This document shows positions 27,801 through 36,215 of a stretch of 64,000 bases of DNA, one piece after another. Made by a program: the position numbers and the translations under genes. The notes beneath the pieces are model-generated. The model saw only the letters and a list, made by a program, of their open reading frames with translations. It had not been told where the DNA came from and ran no database searches. Origin of the DNA: Prevotella sp. (lineage in GTDB: Bacteria > Bacteroidota > Bacteroidia > Bacteroidales > Bacteroidaceae); contig JAEETD010000003.1 of assembly GCA_016290175.1 (NCBI GenBank), forward strand, positions 1-64,000, given 5' to 3'. Each line of letters starts with the position of its first letter. Position 1 is the stretch's first letter.

Positions 27801-30592
27801 ATAAAGGAACGGCTACTGTGGATTTCACCATCTCGCAGAGAAGTATAACAAATGTCACAGCTGGCATTAATGACACCTATAGCTATACCGGTTCTGCTGT
27901 CACCCCGACGGTTACCGTAAGTGATGGTAACATTTCCATTACGTCAAATGACTACGATATCAGCTATCAGAAGGATGTAAACGGCACACTTACCAATGTT
28001 ACCGAGATGAAAGATGCCGGAGCCTATAAGATAGTGCTTACAGGTAAGGGAAACTACAAGGACACTAAGTCAATAGACTTCACGATCGGTCAGAAGAGTA
28101 TATCAAATGTCACAGCCAGTGTTAGCGGTACCTATAGCTATACGGGTTCAGCAGTTACTCCGACACTTACCGTAAGTGACGGCAACGCTTCCATCACGAC
28201 AAATGACTACGACATCAGCTATCAGAAGAATAATAAAGGTACACTTACCGATGTTACTGAGATGAAAGATGCCGGAGCCTATAAGATAGTACTTACAGGT
28301 AAGGGAAACTACAAGGACACTAAGTCAATAGATTTCTCTATCGGCAAGGCCGCTGCTACAATGACGCCTCCTACGGCTAAAACTCTGACCTACAACGGCA
28401 CAGATCAGGAACTGGTAACTGCAGGATCCTCCAGCGACGGACAGATTCAGTATAAGCTGAGCACAGAGGCTGCTTGGAGTACCAGCATTCCAAAGCGTAC
28501 GGACAAGGGTACATATACGGTTGATTACCAGTTGATAGGCGATGAGAACCACAATGATATCGCATCCGCTAGCATACCAGTAACAATCTCGCCGAAGACG
28601 ATTACAAAGAATAATACCACTATCACGCTGTCGAGTAGTAGTTTCGTGTACAATACAGCCGTACAGCAACCATCGGTTCAATCCGTCGCTGTTGATGGCA
28701 AGAACCTGACTACCGGTGACTATAGCGTTTCCTACAATGGCGGAACCAATGTTGGTTCGTATACCGTTACTGTCACAGGTACGGGTAACTATGATGGCAG
28801 TGCTATTGCTGGTTTCAATATTACAGCAGCTCCTATCACACCTGTCATTCAGGTCTCTGATTGGGTGTATGGCGCTTATAATGCTACGACCAATGGACCG
28901 AAAGTGACAGACGCCAGCAATCCTGGTGGTGGTGCTGTGACCTTCAAGTATAAGAAGCAAGGTGATCCTGATGCCAATTATGGTACATCTCTCCCCACTT
29001 TGGTTGGTGATTATACTGTTCAGGCGACAGTTGCTGCGAAAGGCAACTATCAGGGAGGAACAGCTACAGCTAACTTCAGCATTACGAAGGCTGCTTCTAC
29101 AGTGACGCCTCCTTCGGCTAAGACGTTGACCTATACTGGCAGTGCTCAGGAACTTGTGACAGCCGGTTCCGCAAAGGGCGGTACTATTGAGTATTCTCTT
29201 GACGGCACTACCTACAGCACAACTATTCCCAAGGGTACAGATGCCAAGACGTACACGGTCTACTACAGGGTGACAGGCGATGGTAACCACAACAATGTTG
29301 CTGTCGCCACAGTCGATGTGACCATCGCCAAGGCAGCTGCAACCGTGACGCCTCCAACGGCTAAGACTTTGACCTATACTGGCAGTGCTCAGGATCTTGT
29401 GACAGCTGGTTCCGCAAAGGGCGGTACTATTGAGTATTCTCTTGACGGCACTACCTATAGCACAACTATTCCTAAGGGTACAGATGCCAAGACTTACACG
29501 GTCTACTACAGGGTGACAGGCGATGCTAACCACAACAATGTTGCTGCCGCCACAGTCGATGTGACCATCGGCAAGGCCGCTGCAACCGTGACGCCCCCAA
29601 CGGCTAATACTCTGACCTATACTGGTAGTGCTCAGAATCTTATCACTGTCGGTTCCGCAACGGGCGGTACTATTGAGTATTCTCTCGACGGTACTACCTA
29701 TAGCACAACTATTCCCAAGGGTACAGATGCCAAGACGTACACGGTCTACTACAGGGTGACAGGTGATGCTAACCACAACAATGTGGTTGCCGCAACTGTC
29801 GATGTGACCATCGATCAGGCCACGATCACATCAGTGGAGATCGACCAGACACAGTTCGTCTATGACCCGACCCAGGAGAGAGCCGTGAATGTGACGAAGG
29901 TAATGGCTGGAACGCTGGTAGTGCCTGTCGGTAGCTATGAGATCGTGGGTAACAGCAATAAAGCTACGGCGATTGGTACTCATACTGTCACTGTCCAGGG
30001 AAAGGCTGGTTCTAACTTCAAGGGCACAGCCTCGACCACGTTCACTATCACGGAACGCATGGTCTACATCGACTTCGGAGGACGTACCTTCAGGACCTTC
30101 TACGATGCGAATGAGCCTTTCCTCGTGCCTGACGACGTAACGGCCTATATTATCACGGGTGTCAGTGGCAATACCGTGACAACCAAGAAGGTCAGCTACA
30201 TCCAGGCTGGTGTTCCCGTCTTGTTGGAGTCGACACCAGGTACGACGAATGTTGCCGATCCCGCTGAGAGCTTCGATGGCAATCTGCTGAAATATGCTGC
30301 TCCTTCCGGTACTGCCGGTGACAAGCACTATATTCTCTATAATGATGAGTTCGTGAGAGCTACGGGCCTCATCAACGGTAAGGTATTCCTCGACCTGAGT
30401 GATTATGGAGCCAGAGCCCGTGCTTATGTGATCAACACTGACGAAACGACCGCTGTCGACGGTCTCTTCATCGAGGAAGATGACGGCGACGCCAAGTGGT
30501 ATGACATGCAGGGCCGCAGAATCAACAAGCCCACCAAGTCAGGTGTCTATATCAAGGATGGAAAGAAAGTGGTTGTTAAGACTCGTTATTAA
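24899..30592 (+). CDS. Giant repeat-rich surface protein with GLUG and MBG/Ig-like repeats, 1897 aa
   Basis: A long, basic N-region precedes a hydrophobic segment ending MWAQ, an extended signal peptide. The first 500 residues hold three beta-rich units, each introduced by Y-x-LW-x-(N/I)G-x-x-x-(T/Q)S. Residues about 560-720 carry GLUG-type motifs (GGVVGTLVSGTIDLCT, GGVVGLGTGGTINGCS). From about 880 there is a chain of MBG/YDG-like Ig domains, including two near-identical 85-aa units and three near-identical 81-aa units. The C-terminus is the tail WYDMQGRRINKPTKSGVYIK. It is probably a fibrous adhesin at the cell surface. The first 2.5 kb is clearly more A/T-rich than the neighbours, which suggests a separate origin for that part. 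Confidence 0.85.
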   Translation: MRKRLFYQQSEPRSRQAQKTCRPSVLARIMMALLALMLIPQAMWAQGQMPHHVTYYNLWIGSVQLTSDNADDVFGDGTVSYVNSTATLTLDNAHLSGAVSTTMANLNIHIKGTGWITSSDNCIRSTANTGTLKFTKGSSGDELVLRCTSDDKASVIKGFAYLDGIPLETQEPYEILDKDGYPRTKQSLRPDTTATGYAKVSADVVYPLWLTSQQVTSKNASNIAGYGSFESSTNTLTLTGLLSDVTGSPGKPYYGVTTGITNLTVVLVEGGNIIKCQEIDDYAFKGYGNASTISFIPDATNPGSLTMKVANSDGAHWFNGVTPSYSGTLALHDNGYDGTTFYVSRIAPVINYDLWVNGTQVTSLNAKTVASGVSYDEAANELTMNATYTVAVKTGLADLNVKLLGNNQFYSTSKSVFEGVNGTEKLNFLTDPATPGWYNIMAANDIFNNISTTNVTYQDDLRYWRANETNISYNKALIRQHLWEGQGTSNAPYHISSTNDLTTLATYVNNGYIIDDYFDLIVSDLDCSGLTTFPSIGKRVGNYTIYSFDGTFDGGGNKISNLTSPYGLFAHVGGNGTIKDLTLENCTATGGTSSGGKTNGAVPSESAGGVVAEFRSSGKIENCHVVGGSVSGGSNDEVYFVGGVVGTLVSGTIDLCTVENVDISELNASRTVRQSVGGVVGLGTGGTINGCSVTVNKNTSTAKISNQTNGSNDLNTGAILGEKESTAVTVTLTNNTYNADVEVVSQYAATTVTKSGNDQRGIGGGENDVVDYGNNTHGVELAGVNIITLAASTNGSIEAKSGYYKVEGTKVYAVPYAQSQEATVIRATSDNGYDSPSISVIKVGTSDKVNLTGSVTGVDATTNKNYSDNSFEMPNYNVTATGSFPIDFSNANRTFTISNPVGPVVYDGTAIAISEIKTTLNSTELTLSSTDFTITGYKNKTSGSTFTSAPKDAGQYEATIQPSATSVNKGTATVDFTISQRSITNVTAGINDTYSYTGSAVTPTVTVSDGNISITSNDYDISYQKDVNGTLTNVTEMKDAGAYKIVLTGKGNYKDTKSIDFTIGQKSISNVTASVSGTYSYTGSAVTPTLTVSDGNASITTNDYDISYQKNNKGTLTDVTEMKDAGAYKIVLTGKGNYKDTKSIDFSIGKAAATMTPPTAKTLTYNGTDQELVTAGSSSDGQIQYKLSTEAAWSTSIPKRTDKGTYTVDYQLIGDENHNDIASASIPVTISPKTITKNNTTITLSSSSFVYNTAVQQPSVQSVAVDGKNLTTGDYSVSYNGGTNVGSYTVTVTGTGNYDGSAIAGFNITAAPITPVIQVSDWVYGAYNATTNGPKVTDASNPGGGAVTFKYKKQGDPDANYGTSLPTLVGDYTVQATVAAKGNYQGGTATANFSITKAASTVTPPSAKTLTYTGSAQELVTAGSAKGGTIEYSLDGTTYSTTIPKGTDAKTYTVYYRVTGDGNHNNVAVATVDVTIAKAAATVTPPTAKTLTYTGSAQDLVTAGSAKGGTIEYSLDGTTYSTTIPKGTDAKTYTVYYRVTGDANHNNVAAATVDVTIGKAAATVTPPTANTLTYTGSAQNLITVGSATGGTIEYSLDGTTYSTTIPKGTDAKTYTVYYRVTGDANHNNVVAATVDVTIDQATITSVEIDQTQFVYDPTQERAVNVTKVMAGTLVVPVGSYEIVGNSNKATAIGTHTVTVQGKAGSNFKGTASTTFTITERMVYIDFGGRTFRTFYDANEPFLVPDDVTAYIITGVSGNTVTTKKVSYIQAGVPVLLESTPGTTNVADPAESFDGNLLKYAAPSGTAGDKHYILYNDEFVRATGLINGKVFLDLSDYGARARAYVINTDETTAVDGLFIEEDDGDAKWYDMQGRRINKPTKSGVYIKDGKKVVVKTRY
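27836..28345 (+). repeat. Tandem 255-bp repeat, two copies, coding
   Basis: Units 27836-28090 and 28091-28345 encode 85-aa MBG-like domains that share most residues, for example TYSYTGSAVTPT and NVTEMKDAGAYKIVLTGKGN or close variants. Confidence 0.85.
29087..29815 (+). repeat. Tandem 243-bp repeat, three near-identical copies, coding
   Basis: Units 29087-29329, 29330-29572 and 29573-29815 encode 81-aa domains that differ at only a few positions, with shared blocks such as GGTIEYSLDGTTYSTTIPKG. A diverged fourth copy precedes them near 28346. The near-identity at DNA level implies recent duplication or gene conversion and a copy number prone to change. Confidence 0.9.
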
Positions 30593-30614
30593 TAATTAAT
30601 AAGGTATACGCATT

Positions 30615-32195
30615 ATGAAACAGATAACAAGATATATTTTTGCTCTTGCAGCCATCATCCTGTTCTCGACAGGAACCATGGCCGAAAATACCGCCACTGT
30701 TATCAAGCAGATTAACGGTGAAGCGGCTGGTGCAACCAATCCGGGTGAGGTGGCCTACAGCAACGGAACCATTACTGTGACACCCAGTGTAGGTTACTAT
30801 CTGACGGTGGCAGACCTGACGGTGGTGAAAGCCCTAGATGGTCAGAATGCTGAGGCGCGCAGACGAGCACCCGGGATTGACGAGCCTATCGCGTTAACAG
30901 CTACGGATCCAGGCGCGGATCCCAGTGGTGTGACCACCTATACATTTACCGTCTTAGACACGATGTATGACTACGTGATTACGGCCAATTTCCATACAAG
31001 GACAAGTGTAGAAGGAGCTACAGTAACGGTTTTGGGTGGTCCCTATACCTATGATGGTACTGCCCATAAACCGGACGTGACAGTCGCTCTGGGGGACGTA
31101 ACACTGACTAAGGGCACTGACTATGATGTTTACTATGCCGACAGCATCAATGCCGGAACAGGTAAGATTACCATTGTGGGAAGGCGTACGTACAATGGCG
31201 TGATAACGGACATCCAGTATACCATTAATAAGGCAAAAGCCAGCGTGCAGTTCGTGAATCATGAATTCACGGCTAAGATTGGTGAGCCCTTTACTATGCC
31301 CAAAGTAACATCGGATCCTCCAAACCTGCCGATCACCTATCGCTCTTCTGATTCTGGGGTTGCTACCGTCAATGCCGAAACGGGTGAGGTGGCGCTGGTT
31401 GCGCCTGGTGAAGTGTATATCTATGCAGAGTTTGAAGGAAATGCTGATTATGAAAGTGCCTCCGACTACTTTACCCTCACCGTGCTGCAGCGCGACATTG
31501 ACCCTATCGATGAGGATGTCGTCATTATTTGGAAAGACGAAGATTTCATAATTATCGGTCCTGATGGTAAACCTGTAGAGCGTAAGCTCGATAATACCGT
31601 CATTTATGATATTCTCTTTACCCTTGACATCACAGGTGACCCATCAGAAAGTGACGGCTATGACGAGACGGAGCATTGTATCGTGCTGAACCATCCGATG
31701 ACGAAATTCGACATCGATTATGTCTTATCCCAAGAATATGTGCCTGGTACAGATATGTACGCTGATGATTACACGGGCCTCACCTTTAAGGTGCCTGCTG
31801 GAAGAGGCTATGTCATCATTGACTCCAGTACTGACGGTGAGCACCAGATGATGGTGAAGATCGGCGATCTGGAGCCTATTGCATTCAATCACACTGAACG
31901 TGAGAAAGACAGTGTGCTTTATGAATGCAGCGCGCCTACATGGGTGTATGTCTATAATGGCGGCAAGGTTGGCAATGCCCGCATGCTGTCCAATCATAGG
32001 GCAAAGAAGGACAGAGGCCATGTGAAGATTTTCTCTATCACGCGTTCTTCATCAAGCGGAACAGGTATAGAGTATATCAATAGCGAGGCCGTCGAGGAGA
32101 CAGACAGATGGTATGACCTGCAGGGTAACAGGATCAACCGGCCGACAAAGAAGGGTGTCTACATTATGGGAGACCAGAAGGTGATTGTGAGATAA
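30615..32195 (+). CDS. Secreted MBG/BIG2-domain surface protein, 526 aa
   Basis: A signal peptide ends STGTMA-EN. A beta-rich N-domain is followed by an MBG-like unit (about residues 135-210, with YTYDGTAHKPDVTVA) and a BIG2-like unit (about 215-300, ITYRSSDSGVATVNAETGEV). A beta domain with CIVLNHPMTKFDIDYVL follows, then the sorting-like tail WYDLQGNRINRPTKKGVYIM. It lies 22 bp after the giant protein and shares its domain types and tail, so the two probably work together at the surface. Confidence 0.8.
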   Translation: MKQITRYIFALAAIILFSTGTMAENTATVIKQINGEAAGATNPGEVAYSNGTITVTPSVGYYLTVADLTVVKALDGQNAEARRRAPGIDEPIALTATDPGADPSGVTTYTFTVLDTMYDYVITANFHTRTSVEGATVTVLGGPYTYDGTAHKPDVTVALGDVTLTKGTDYDVYYADSINAGTGKITIVGRRTYNGVITDIQYTINKAKASVQFVNHEFTAKIGEPFTMPKVTSDPPNLPITYRSSDSGVATVNAETGEVALVAPGEVYIYAEFEGNADYESASDYFTLTVLQRDIDPIDEDVVIIWKDEDFIIIGPDGKPVERKLDNTVIYDILFTLDITGDPSESDGYDETEHCIVLNHPMTKFDIDYVLSQEYVPGTDMYADDYTGLTFKVPAGRGYVIIDSSTDGEHQMMVKIGDLEPIAFNHTEREKDSVLYECSAPTWVYVYNGGKVGNARMLSNHRAKKDRGHVKIFSITRSSSSGTGIEYINSEAVEETDRWYDLQGNRINRPTKKGVYIMGDQKVIVR

Positions 32196-32204
32196 ATGAC
32201 AATA

Positions 32205-32243
32205 AAAAACAGGGACGCTCAATCGGGCGCCCCTGTTTTTTTT
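32205..32243. terminator. Bidirectional terminator between convergent genes
   Basis: AACAGGGACGC pairs with GCGCCCCTGTT (10 of 11), with A-runs on the left and eight T residues on the right, so it can stop transcription from both sides. The T-tract reaches the stop codon of the minus-strand gene. Confidence 0.85.
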
Positions 32244-33372
32244 ATTTCGGTTGCTCGGCTTCCAACCTGTCCACAGACCCGGAAAGGGGATTCATCCAGA
32301 GATGTGTGGCATAGCGCTTGTTGAAGAGGGCGCCACTCAGCAGTTCAACATTACCAAACTGTCCGGCGGGAAGTTCAGTGACATTGATGGGCTCAATGGC
32401 ATCATAAATCGTCACTTTCATCTTACCTGGCACATTGATGTAGAGGCCCGGCTCCTGCTTTTTCTTCTTTTCGTCGGGATCGGGCATCGGAACGGTGCGG
32501 AGATTAGCCACTCTGATATAATAAGGTTCACCTGCGAGGTCGTCTTTGTCAACAAGTCCCAGTTTCTTGGAAAAACGGAACAGCAGTTCGCGTTCAATCT
32601 CCTTGTCGGGCATGATGGTCATCACCTTTTCTATCGTATCCTTGACGGTCTGGCCAGAGAAGAGACTGCTCAGGGCATGGTCCTGCATCTCCAGCTGGTT
32701 GAGCATCAGTCTCAGCTGTTCGCCGTCCTTGGGCATATTGTCGGCCTGACCGCGGATGAGCAGATTACGGCTCTCGCGGATCTCATAGATGTCCTGAGCC
32801 GTGAGCTCGGCCATCTTGGCGGTGCTGCCTGCTGCGAGGATCTCCTCACTCATAAACTGACGGGGATTCATCGGTGCAGGCTTGGGAGCAGGCTTGAAGG
32901 CTGGGGCATACTCAGCGGGTTTAGGCGTGGCATTGATGGCCAACAGGATACCGTCGTCAGAGAGGGCGATGTTAGAGGCGACACTCTTGGGGTCAAACTT
33001 CACTGAGTAACCCTTGGTGGTATCTGCCATCGCCACCGGCTCTACGCGGAGGTTGGTGATGCGGTAGCCGACAGATGGTTCAGAGGCTACATCCTTCAGA
33101 CGCAGATAACGGTCGGCGTATTTACAGAACTCTCCAGGAGTGTAGGTGGTCTTCTCTACCTGTACGACAATGCGGACAGCCGTCTTTGGCAGGAAATAGA
33201 CCATGCCCTCAGGGGTGACACCAGGCTGATAAGAGCTGGTGCTGGTCTGGGCGGAAGAAGTGAAAAGAGAAAAGAGAAAAGTGAAAAGTATCGCTATCAC
33301 TCTCACTGTCAACCTTGCACTCACTTCGCATTTACTCATTAATCTCATAATTATCTTATTGTTACTATTCAT
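32242..33372 (-). CDS. DUF4831 family exported protein
   Basis: The sequence from QPGVTPEGMVYFLPKTAVRI to the C-terminal VELLSGALFNKRYATHLWMN follows the DUF4831 family of Bacteroidota, which is of unknown function. The signal peptide core LFTFLFSLFTSSAQ is encoded by a heptamer array (33259-33286). The annotated ATG at 33372 also lies inside a heptamer unit; internal ATGs at 33348 and 33339 are alternatives, and the last would give the shortest signal peptide. It lies 13 bp after nnr in the same direction. A Pro/Ala-rich spacer (APAFKPAPKPAPMNP) is present mid-chain. Confidence 0.8.
   Translation of the reverse strand: MNSNNKIIMRLMSKCEVSARLTVRVIAILFTFLFSLFTSSAQTSTSSYQPGVTPEGMVYFLPKTAVRIVVQVEKTTYTPGEFCKYADRYLRLKDVASEPSVGYRITNLRVEPVAMADTTKGYSVKFDPKSVASNIALSDDGILLAINATPKPAEYAPAFKPAPKPAPMNPRQFMSEEILAAGSTAKMAELTAQDIYEIRESRNLLIRGQADNMPKDGEQLRLMLNQLEMQDHALSSLFSGQTVKDTIEKVMTIMPDKEIERELLFRFSKKLGLVDKDDLAGEPYYIRVANLRTVPMPDPDEKKKKQEPGLYINVPGKMKVTIYDAIEPINVTELPAGQFGNVELLSGALFNKRYATHLWMNPLSGSVDRLEAEQPK
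33259..33286 (-). repeat. Heptamer array that encodes a signal peptide core
   Basis: Four 7-nt units (plus strand AGTGAAA, AGAGAAA, AGAGAAA, AGTGAAA) are translated on the minus strand into the Phe/Leu/Ser-rich hydrophobic core of the DUF4831 signal peptide. Confidence 0.75.
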
Positions 33373-33380
33373 TATTCACT
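33367..33380 (-). repeat. Heptamer units at the nnr/DUF4831 junction
   Basis: ATTCATT and ATTCACT lie between the nnr stop (33386-33388) and the DUF4831 gene. The CAT of the first unit is the reverse complement of the farthest-upstream start codon. Confidence 0.65.
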
Positions 33381-33385
33381 ATCAA

Positions 33386-34897
33386 TCAGTCTCTTAATTT
33401 CTTGAAAGCCTGGGGCAGATACTGGATCAGGTCGCCGGCAATCAGGCTCTCCTCATCCAGCTCGCGGGCTGCGATGTCACCGGCCAGACCGTGCAGATAC
33501 ATGCCGATGATGCAGGCTTCCTGTTGTTTGTAACCCCTGGCCAGCAGTCCTGTGATGATGCCGGTGAGCACGTCGCCACTGCCAGCTGTAGCCATACCGG
33601 CATTGCCTGTGGAGTTGAAGATGACATGACCGTCAGGCAGACAGAGGGCCGAATGGTGACCTTTCAGGATGACAAATGCCTGAAGGCGCTCTGCAAGGGT
33701 ACGGGCCTTGGTGAGTTGCTCGTAGCTGTCGGTGCTATGGCCTTCCAATCGCTCCAGTTCCTTGGGGTGGGGCGTGAAAATGACACCTTTCGGCACCTGT
33801 TGCAGCCACGCCCGATGGTTGGCCAGAATATTGATGGCATCGGCATCGACGACGACAGGACACTGACAACGTCTGATCTGTGCAATCACGGCAATGGCCG
33901 TTTGCTCGGAGGTTCCCAAACCAGGACCGATGCCGAGGGCACTGTAATCTTCCGTCTCGACGGCCTCAGTGAAGGTGGTCTCATCGCGGTCGAGTTGGAT
34001 AATGGCCTCTGGCACACTCACCTGCATGATTACATTGTTCTGCTTAGGTGTGTGAGCCGTCACTTTTCCTGCGCCTGCTCTCAGACAAGCCTTGGTGGCC
34101 AGTACGGAGGCTCCCCCCATACCATAGCTGCCCGCAATGATCAGGGCATTGCCCATATTGCCCTTGTGGGCGTAGGGATTCCGTTTTAGCAAGAGGGAAC
34201 GGATGTCGTTTTCTTCAACCATCGTATAATTGGCCTCTATCTTTTCCATGCCTTCCTGACTGAGACGGATGTCCAGGACCTTCAATCGCCCGATATACTG
34301 CTGGTTCTCTGGGAAGAGGAACGACAGCTTTTTCTGCTGAAGGGTCAGCGTCAGGTCGGCACGGACGATATTCGCACGGATATTATAGGTGTTGTCGTCG
34401 GTCATCAGTCCCGACGGGATATCGATACTGACAACCTTGGAGGGGGAGGCGTTGATGTATTTTGCCAATGAGGCAAAGCCGCCGGCAAGGGGCTTGTTCA
34501 GACCGGAACCGAAAAGTCCGTCGATAACGAGGGTGCTCTCATCGAGGCGGGGAGGTTCGAATTCCTCTTTTACCTCAGTCAGCGCCTTGGCTCTTTTCTC
34601 CATTAGACGGGCTTTGTTGGCAGCACAGTCTTCCGACAGATGGCCGGAGATATTAAAAAGGTAGGCCTTTACGTTGTAGCTCTGCTCCAGGAGCATCCTT
34701 GCCATTGCCAGCGCATCGCCGCCGTTATTACCCGGACCTGCGAAGACCACAATGGGTGTGGCCGTGCTCCATTCTGCCATCACGGCAACCGTCAGAGCCT
34801 TTGCCGCACGCTCCATCAGATCAATGGAACTGATGGGCTCGTGCTCTATCGTATATTTGTCCAGCTCATGTATCTGAGCACTTGTGAAAATCTTCAT
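33386..34897 (-). CDS. nnr: Bifunctional ADP-dependent NAD(P)H-hydrate dehydratase / NAD(P)H-hydrate epimerase
   Basis: 503 residues. The N-terminal YjeF_N epimerase (about 1-215) has VFAGPGNNGGDALAMARML and VIDGLFGSGLNKPLAGG. The C-terminal ribokinase-like dehydratase (about 225-500) has HKGNMGNALIIAGSYGMGGA, GIGPGLGTS and AGSGDVLTGIITGLLARG. Together they repair hydrated NADH and NADPH, as in E. coli Nnr. It is divergent from hpt and lies upstream of the DUF4831 gene. Confidence 0.93.
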   Translation of the reverse strand: MKIFTSAQIHELDKYTIEHEPISSIDLMERAAKALTVAVMAEWSTATPIVVFAGPGNNGGDALAMARMLLEQSYNVKAYLFNISGHLSEDCAANKARLMEKRAKALTEVKEEFEPPRLDESTLVIDGLFGSGLNKPLAGGFASLAKYINASPSKVVSIDIPSGLMTDDNTYNIRANIVRADLTLTLQQKKLSFLFPENQQYIGRLKVLDIRLSQEGMEKIEANYTMVEENDIRSLLLKRNPYAHKGNMGNALIIAGSYGMGGASVLATKACLRAGAGKVTAHTPKQNNVIMQVSVPEAIIQLDRDETTFTEAVETEDYSALGIGPGLGTSEQTAIAVIAQIRRCQCPVVVDADAINILANHRAWLQQVPKGVIFTPHPKELERLEGHSTDSYEQLTKARTLAERLQAFVILKGHHSALCLPDGHVIFNSTGNAGMATAGSGDVLTGIITGLLARGYKQQEACIIGMYLHGLAGDIAARELDEESLIAGDLIQYLPQAFKKLRD

Positions 34898-34902
34898 TGC
34901 TG

Positions 34903-34910
34903 CAAAAATA
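34903..34910 (-). promoter_or_regulatory. -7 element TATTTTTG for nnr
   Basis: On the minus strand TATTTTTG ends six bases before the nnr ATG, so the message would be nearly leaderless. Confidence 0.5.
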
Positions 34911-34953
34911 CGAAAAATATGCTAATGAATGGCAAAGTTTAGCAGATTTTTTG

Positions 34954-34961
34954 TAATTTTG
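34954..34961 (+). promoter_or_regulatory. -7 element TAATTTTG for hpt
   Basis: TAATTTTG lies 27 nt before the hpt ATG. Together with the minus-strand element at 34903 it forms a divergent promoter pair. Confidence 0.55.
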
Positions 34962-34987
34962 CAGAAAAATTTAGCTTTTGGTACATT

Positions 34988-35524
34988 ATGAGCATCATAA
35001 AAATCAGAGACAAACAGTTTAAGGTCTCCATTCCGGAGGCAGAGATTAAAACCCGTATCAAGGCTTTGGCTGCGCAGATCAGCAAAGATATGGAGGGTAA
35101 GAATCCCCTCTTTTTGGGAGTGCTGAACGGCTCATTCATCTTCGCTGCCGACCTGATGCGTGAGATGACCATTCCTTGTGAGATTTCGTTTGTGAAGCTG
35201 GCTTCTTATCAGGGCACCATTTCTACGGGAAAGGTGCAGGAGGTGATAGGCCTGAACGAGGATCTGACAGGACGTACTGTGATTATCGTGGAGGATATCG
35301 TGGATACTGGCCGTACCATGAAGCAGATGATGGAATCATTGGGGACCCGTCGTCCGGCATCGTTGCATATCTGCACTTTGTTCGTCAAACCCACGAAGTT
35401 GGAGGAACCGCTAGACATTGATTATGTGGCTTTCAGCATTCCCGATGATTTTATCCTAGGCTACGGCTTGGACTATGATCAGGCAGGCCGCTACTTAAAG
35501 GATATCTATACGATAGTAGAGTGA
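34988..35524 (+). CDS. hpt: Hypoxanthine phosphoribosyltransferase
   Basis: 178 residues. The PRPP-binding motif is VIIVEDIVDTGRTMKQM, with upstream NPLFLGVLNGSFIFAADL and downstream IPDDFILGYGLDYDQAGRYL, all standard for type I HPRT. It salvages hypoxanthine (and possibly guanine) to IMP/GMP. Its TGA stop is inside a heptamer array that runs up to the adk start. The link with adk is metabolically sensible. Confidence 0.94.
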   Translation: MSIIKIRDKQFKVSIPEAEIKTRIKALAAQISKDMEGKNPLFLGVLNGSFIFAADLMREMTIPCEISFVKLASYQGTISTGKVQEVIGLNEDLTGRTVIIVEDIVDTGRTMKQMMESLGTRRPASLHICTLFVKPTKLEEPLDIDYVAFSIPDDFILGYGLDYDQAGRYLKDIYTIVE

Positions 35525-35550
35525 AAAGTAAATAGTGATTAGTGAATAGT
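35520..35550 (+). repeat. Heptamer array filling the hpt-adk gap
   Basis: Units AGTGAAA, AGTAAAT, AGTGATT and AGTGAAT plus a partial unit. The first contains the hpt stop (35522-35524) and the array abuts the adk ATG at 35551. Confidence 0.82.
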
Positions 35551-36123
35551 ATGAAGAATATTGTGATTTTCGGTGCACCGGGCTCTGGCAAGGGCACACA
35601 GAGTGATAAGATGATAGAGAAGTATGGCCTGAACCATATCTCTACAGGTGACGTGCTTCGTAGTGAGATTAAGAACGGTACAGAGCTGGGTAAGACTGCC
35701 AAAGGCTATATCGACAATGGCCAGCTGATACCCGACGAGCTGATGGTAAGCATCCTCGCCTCTGTCTACGATTCCTTCGGGCGTGAGCACAAGGGTGTTA
35801 TCTTCGACGGCTTTCCCCGTACCATCCCACAGGCTGAGGCACTGAAGCAGATGCTCAATGAGCGTGGTGACAGTGTGGCTGCGATGATTGAGTTGGATGT
35901 GCCTGAGGACGAACTGATGAAGCGTCTGATCCTGCGTGGACAGCAGAGCGGACGTGCTGACGACAACGAGGAGACCATCAAGAAGCGTCTCGTGGTGTAT
36001 CATTCTCAGACACAGCCCCTCATCGAATGGTATAAGCAGGAGGGCCTGCATCATCACATCAATGGGCTTGGCGCTCTTGATACCATCTTCGCCGACATCT
36101 GCGCTGTCATTGACAATATTTAG
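35551..36123 (+). CDS. adk: Adenylate kinase
   Basis: From ATG 35551 the product is 190 residues. It has the P-loop IFGAPGSGKGTQSD, NMP-binding TGDVLRSEI, FDGFPRTIPQAEAL, and a LID region RADDNEETIKKRL of the short type without a zinc-binding Cys quartet. It converts ATP and AMP to two ADP. A GTG at 35542 lies in frame inside the heptamer array; the ATG matches the family start better. Confidence 0.95.
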   Translation: MKNIVIFGAPGSGKGTQSDKMIEKYGLNHISTGDVLRSEIKNGTELGKTAKGYIDNGQLIPDELMVSILASVYDSFGREHKGVIFDGFPRTIPQAEALKQMLNERGDSVAAMIELDVPEDELMKRLILRGQQSGRADDNEETIKKRLVVYHSQTQPLIEWYKQEGLHHHINGLGALDTIFADICAVIDNI

Positions 36124-36126
36124 AAG

Positions 36127-36205
36127 ACCACGAATTTCACTAATTACACTAATTATTTGAATGGTCTCTGATTCATAATTCGTGAAATTCGTGTAATTCG
36201 TGGTA
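36127..36205. repeat. Inverted 9-nt arrays between adk and obg
   Basis: Three units of CACGAATTT/CACTAATTA type (36129-36155) face three units of AATTCGTGA type (36177-36203). The two sides are near reverse complements and can fold into a stem of about 27 bp around a 21-nt loop. It sits between the adk stop and the obg start and may act as terminator or as a processing site. Confidence 0.82.
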
Positions 36206-36215
36206 GAATAAGAAT

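Noticed and set aside
28325..29776. 483-aa open frame on the minus strand
   Set aside because: It is the antisense shadow of the tandem MBG repeats; its Cys/Ser/Arg-rich, repeat-derived sequence has no domain, and the sense frame is clearly coding.
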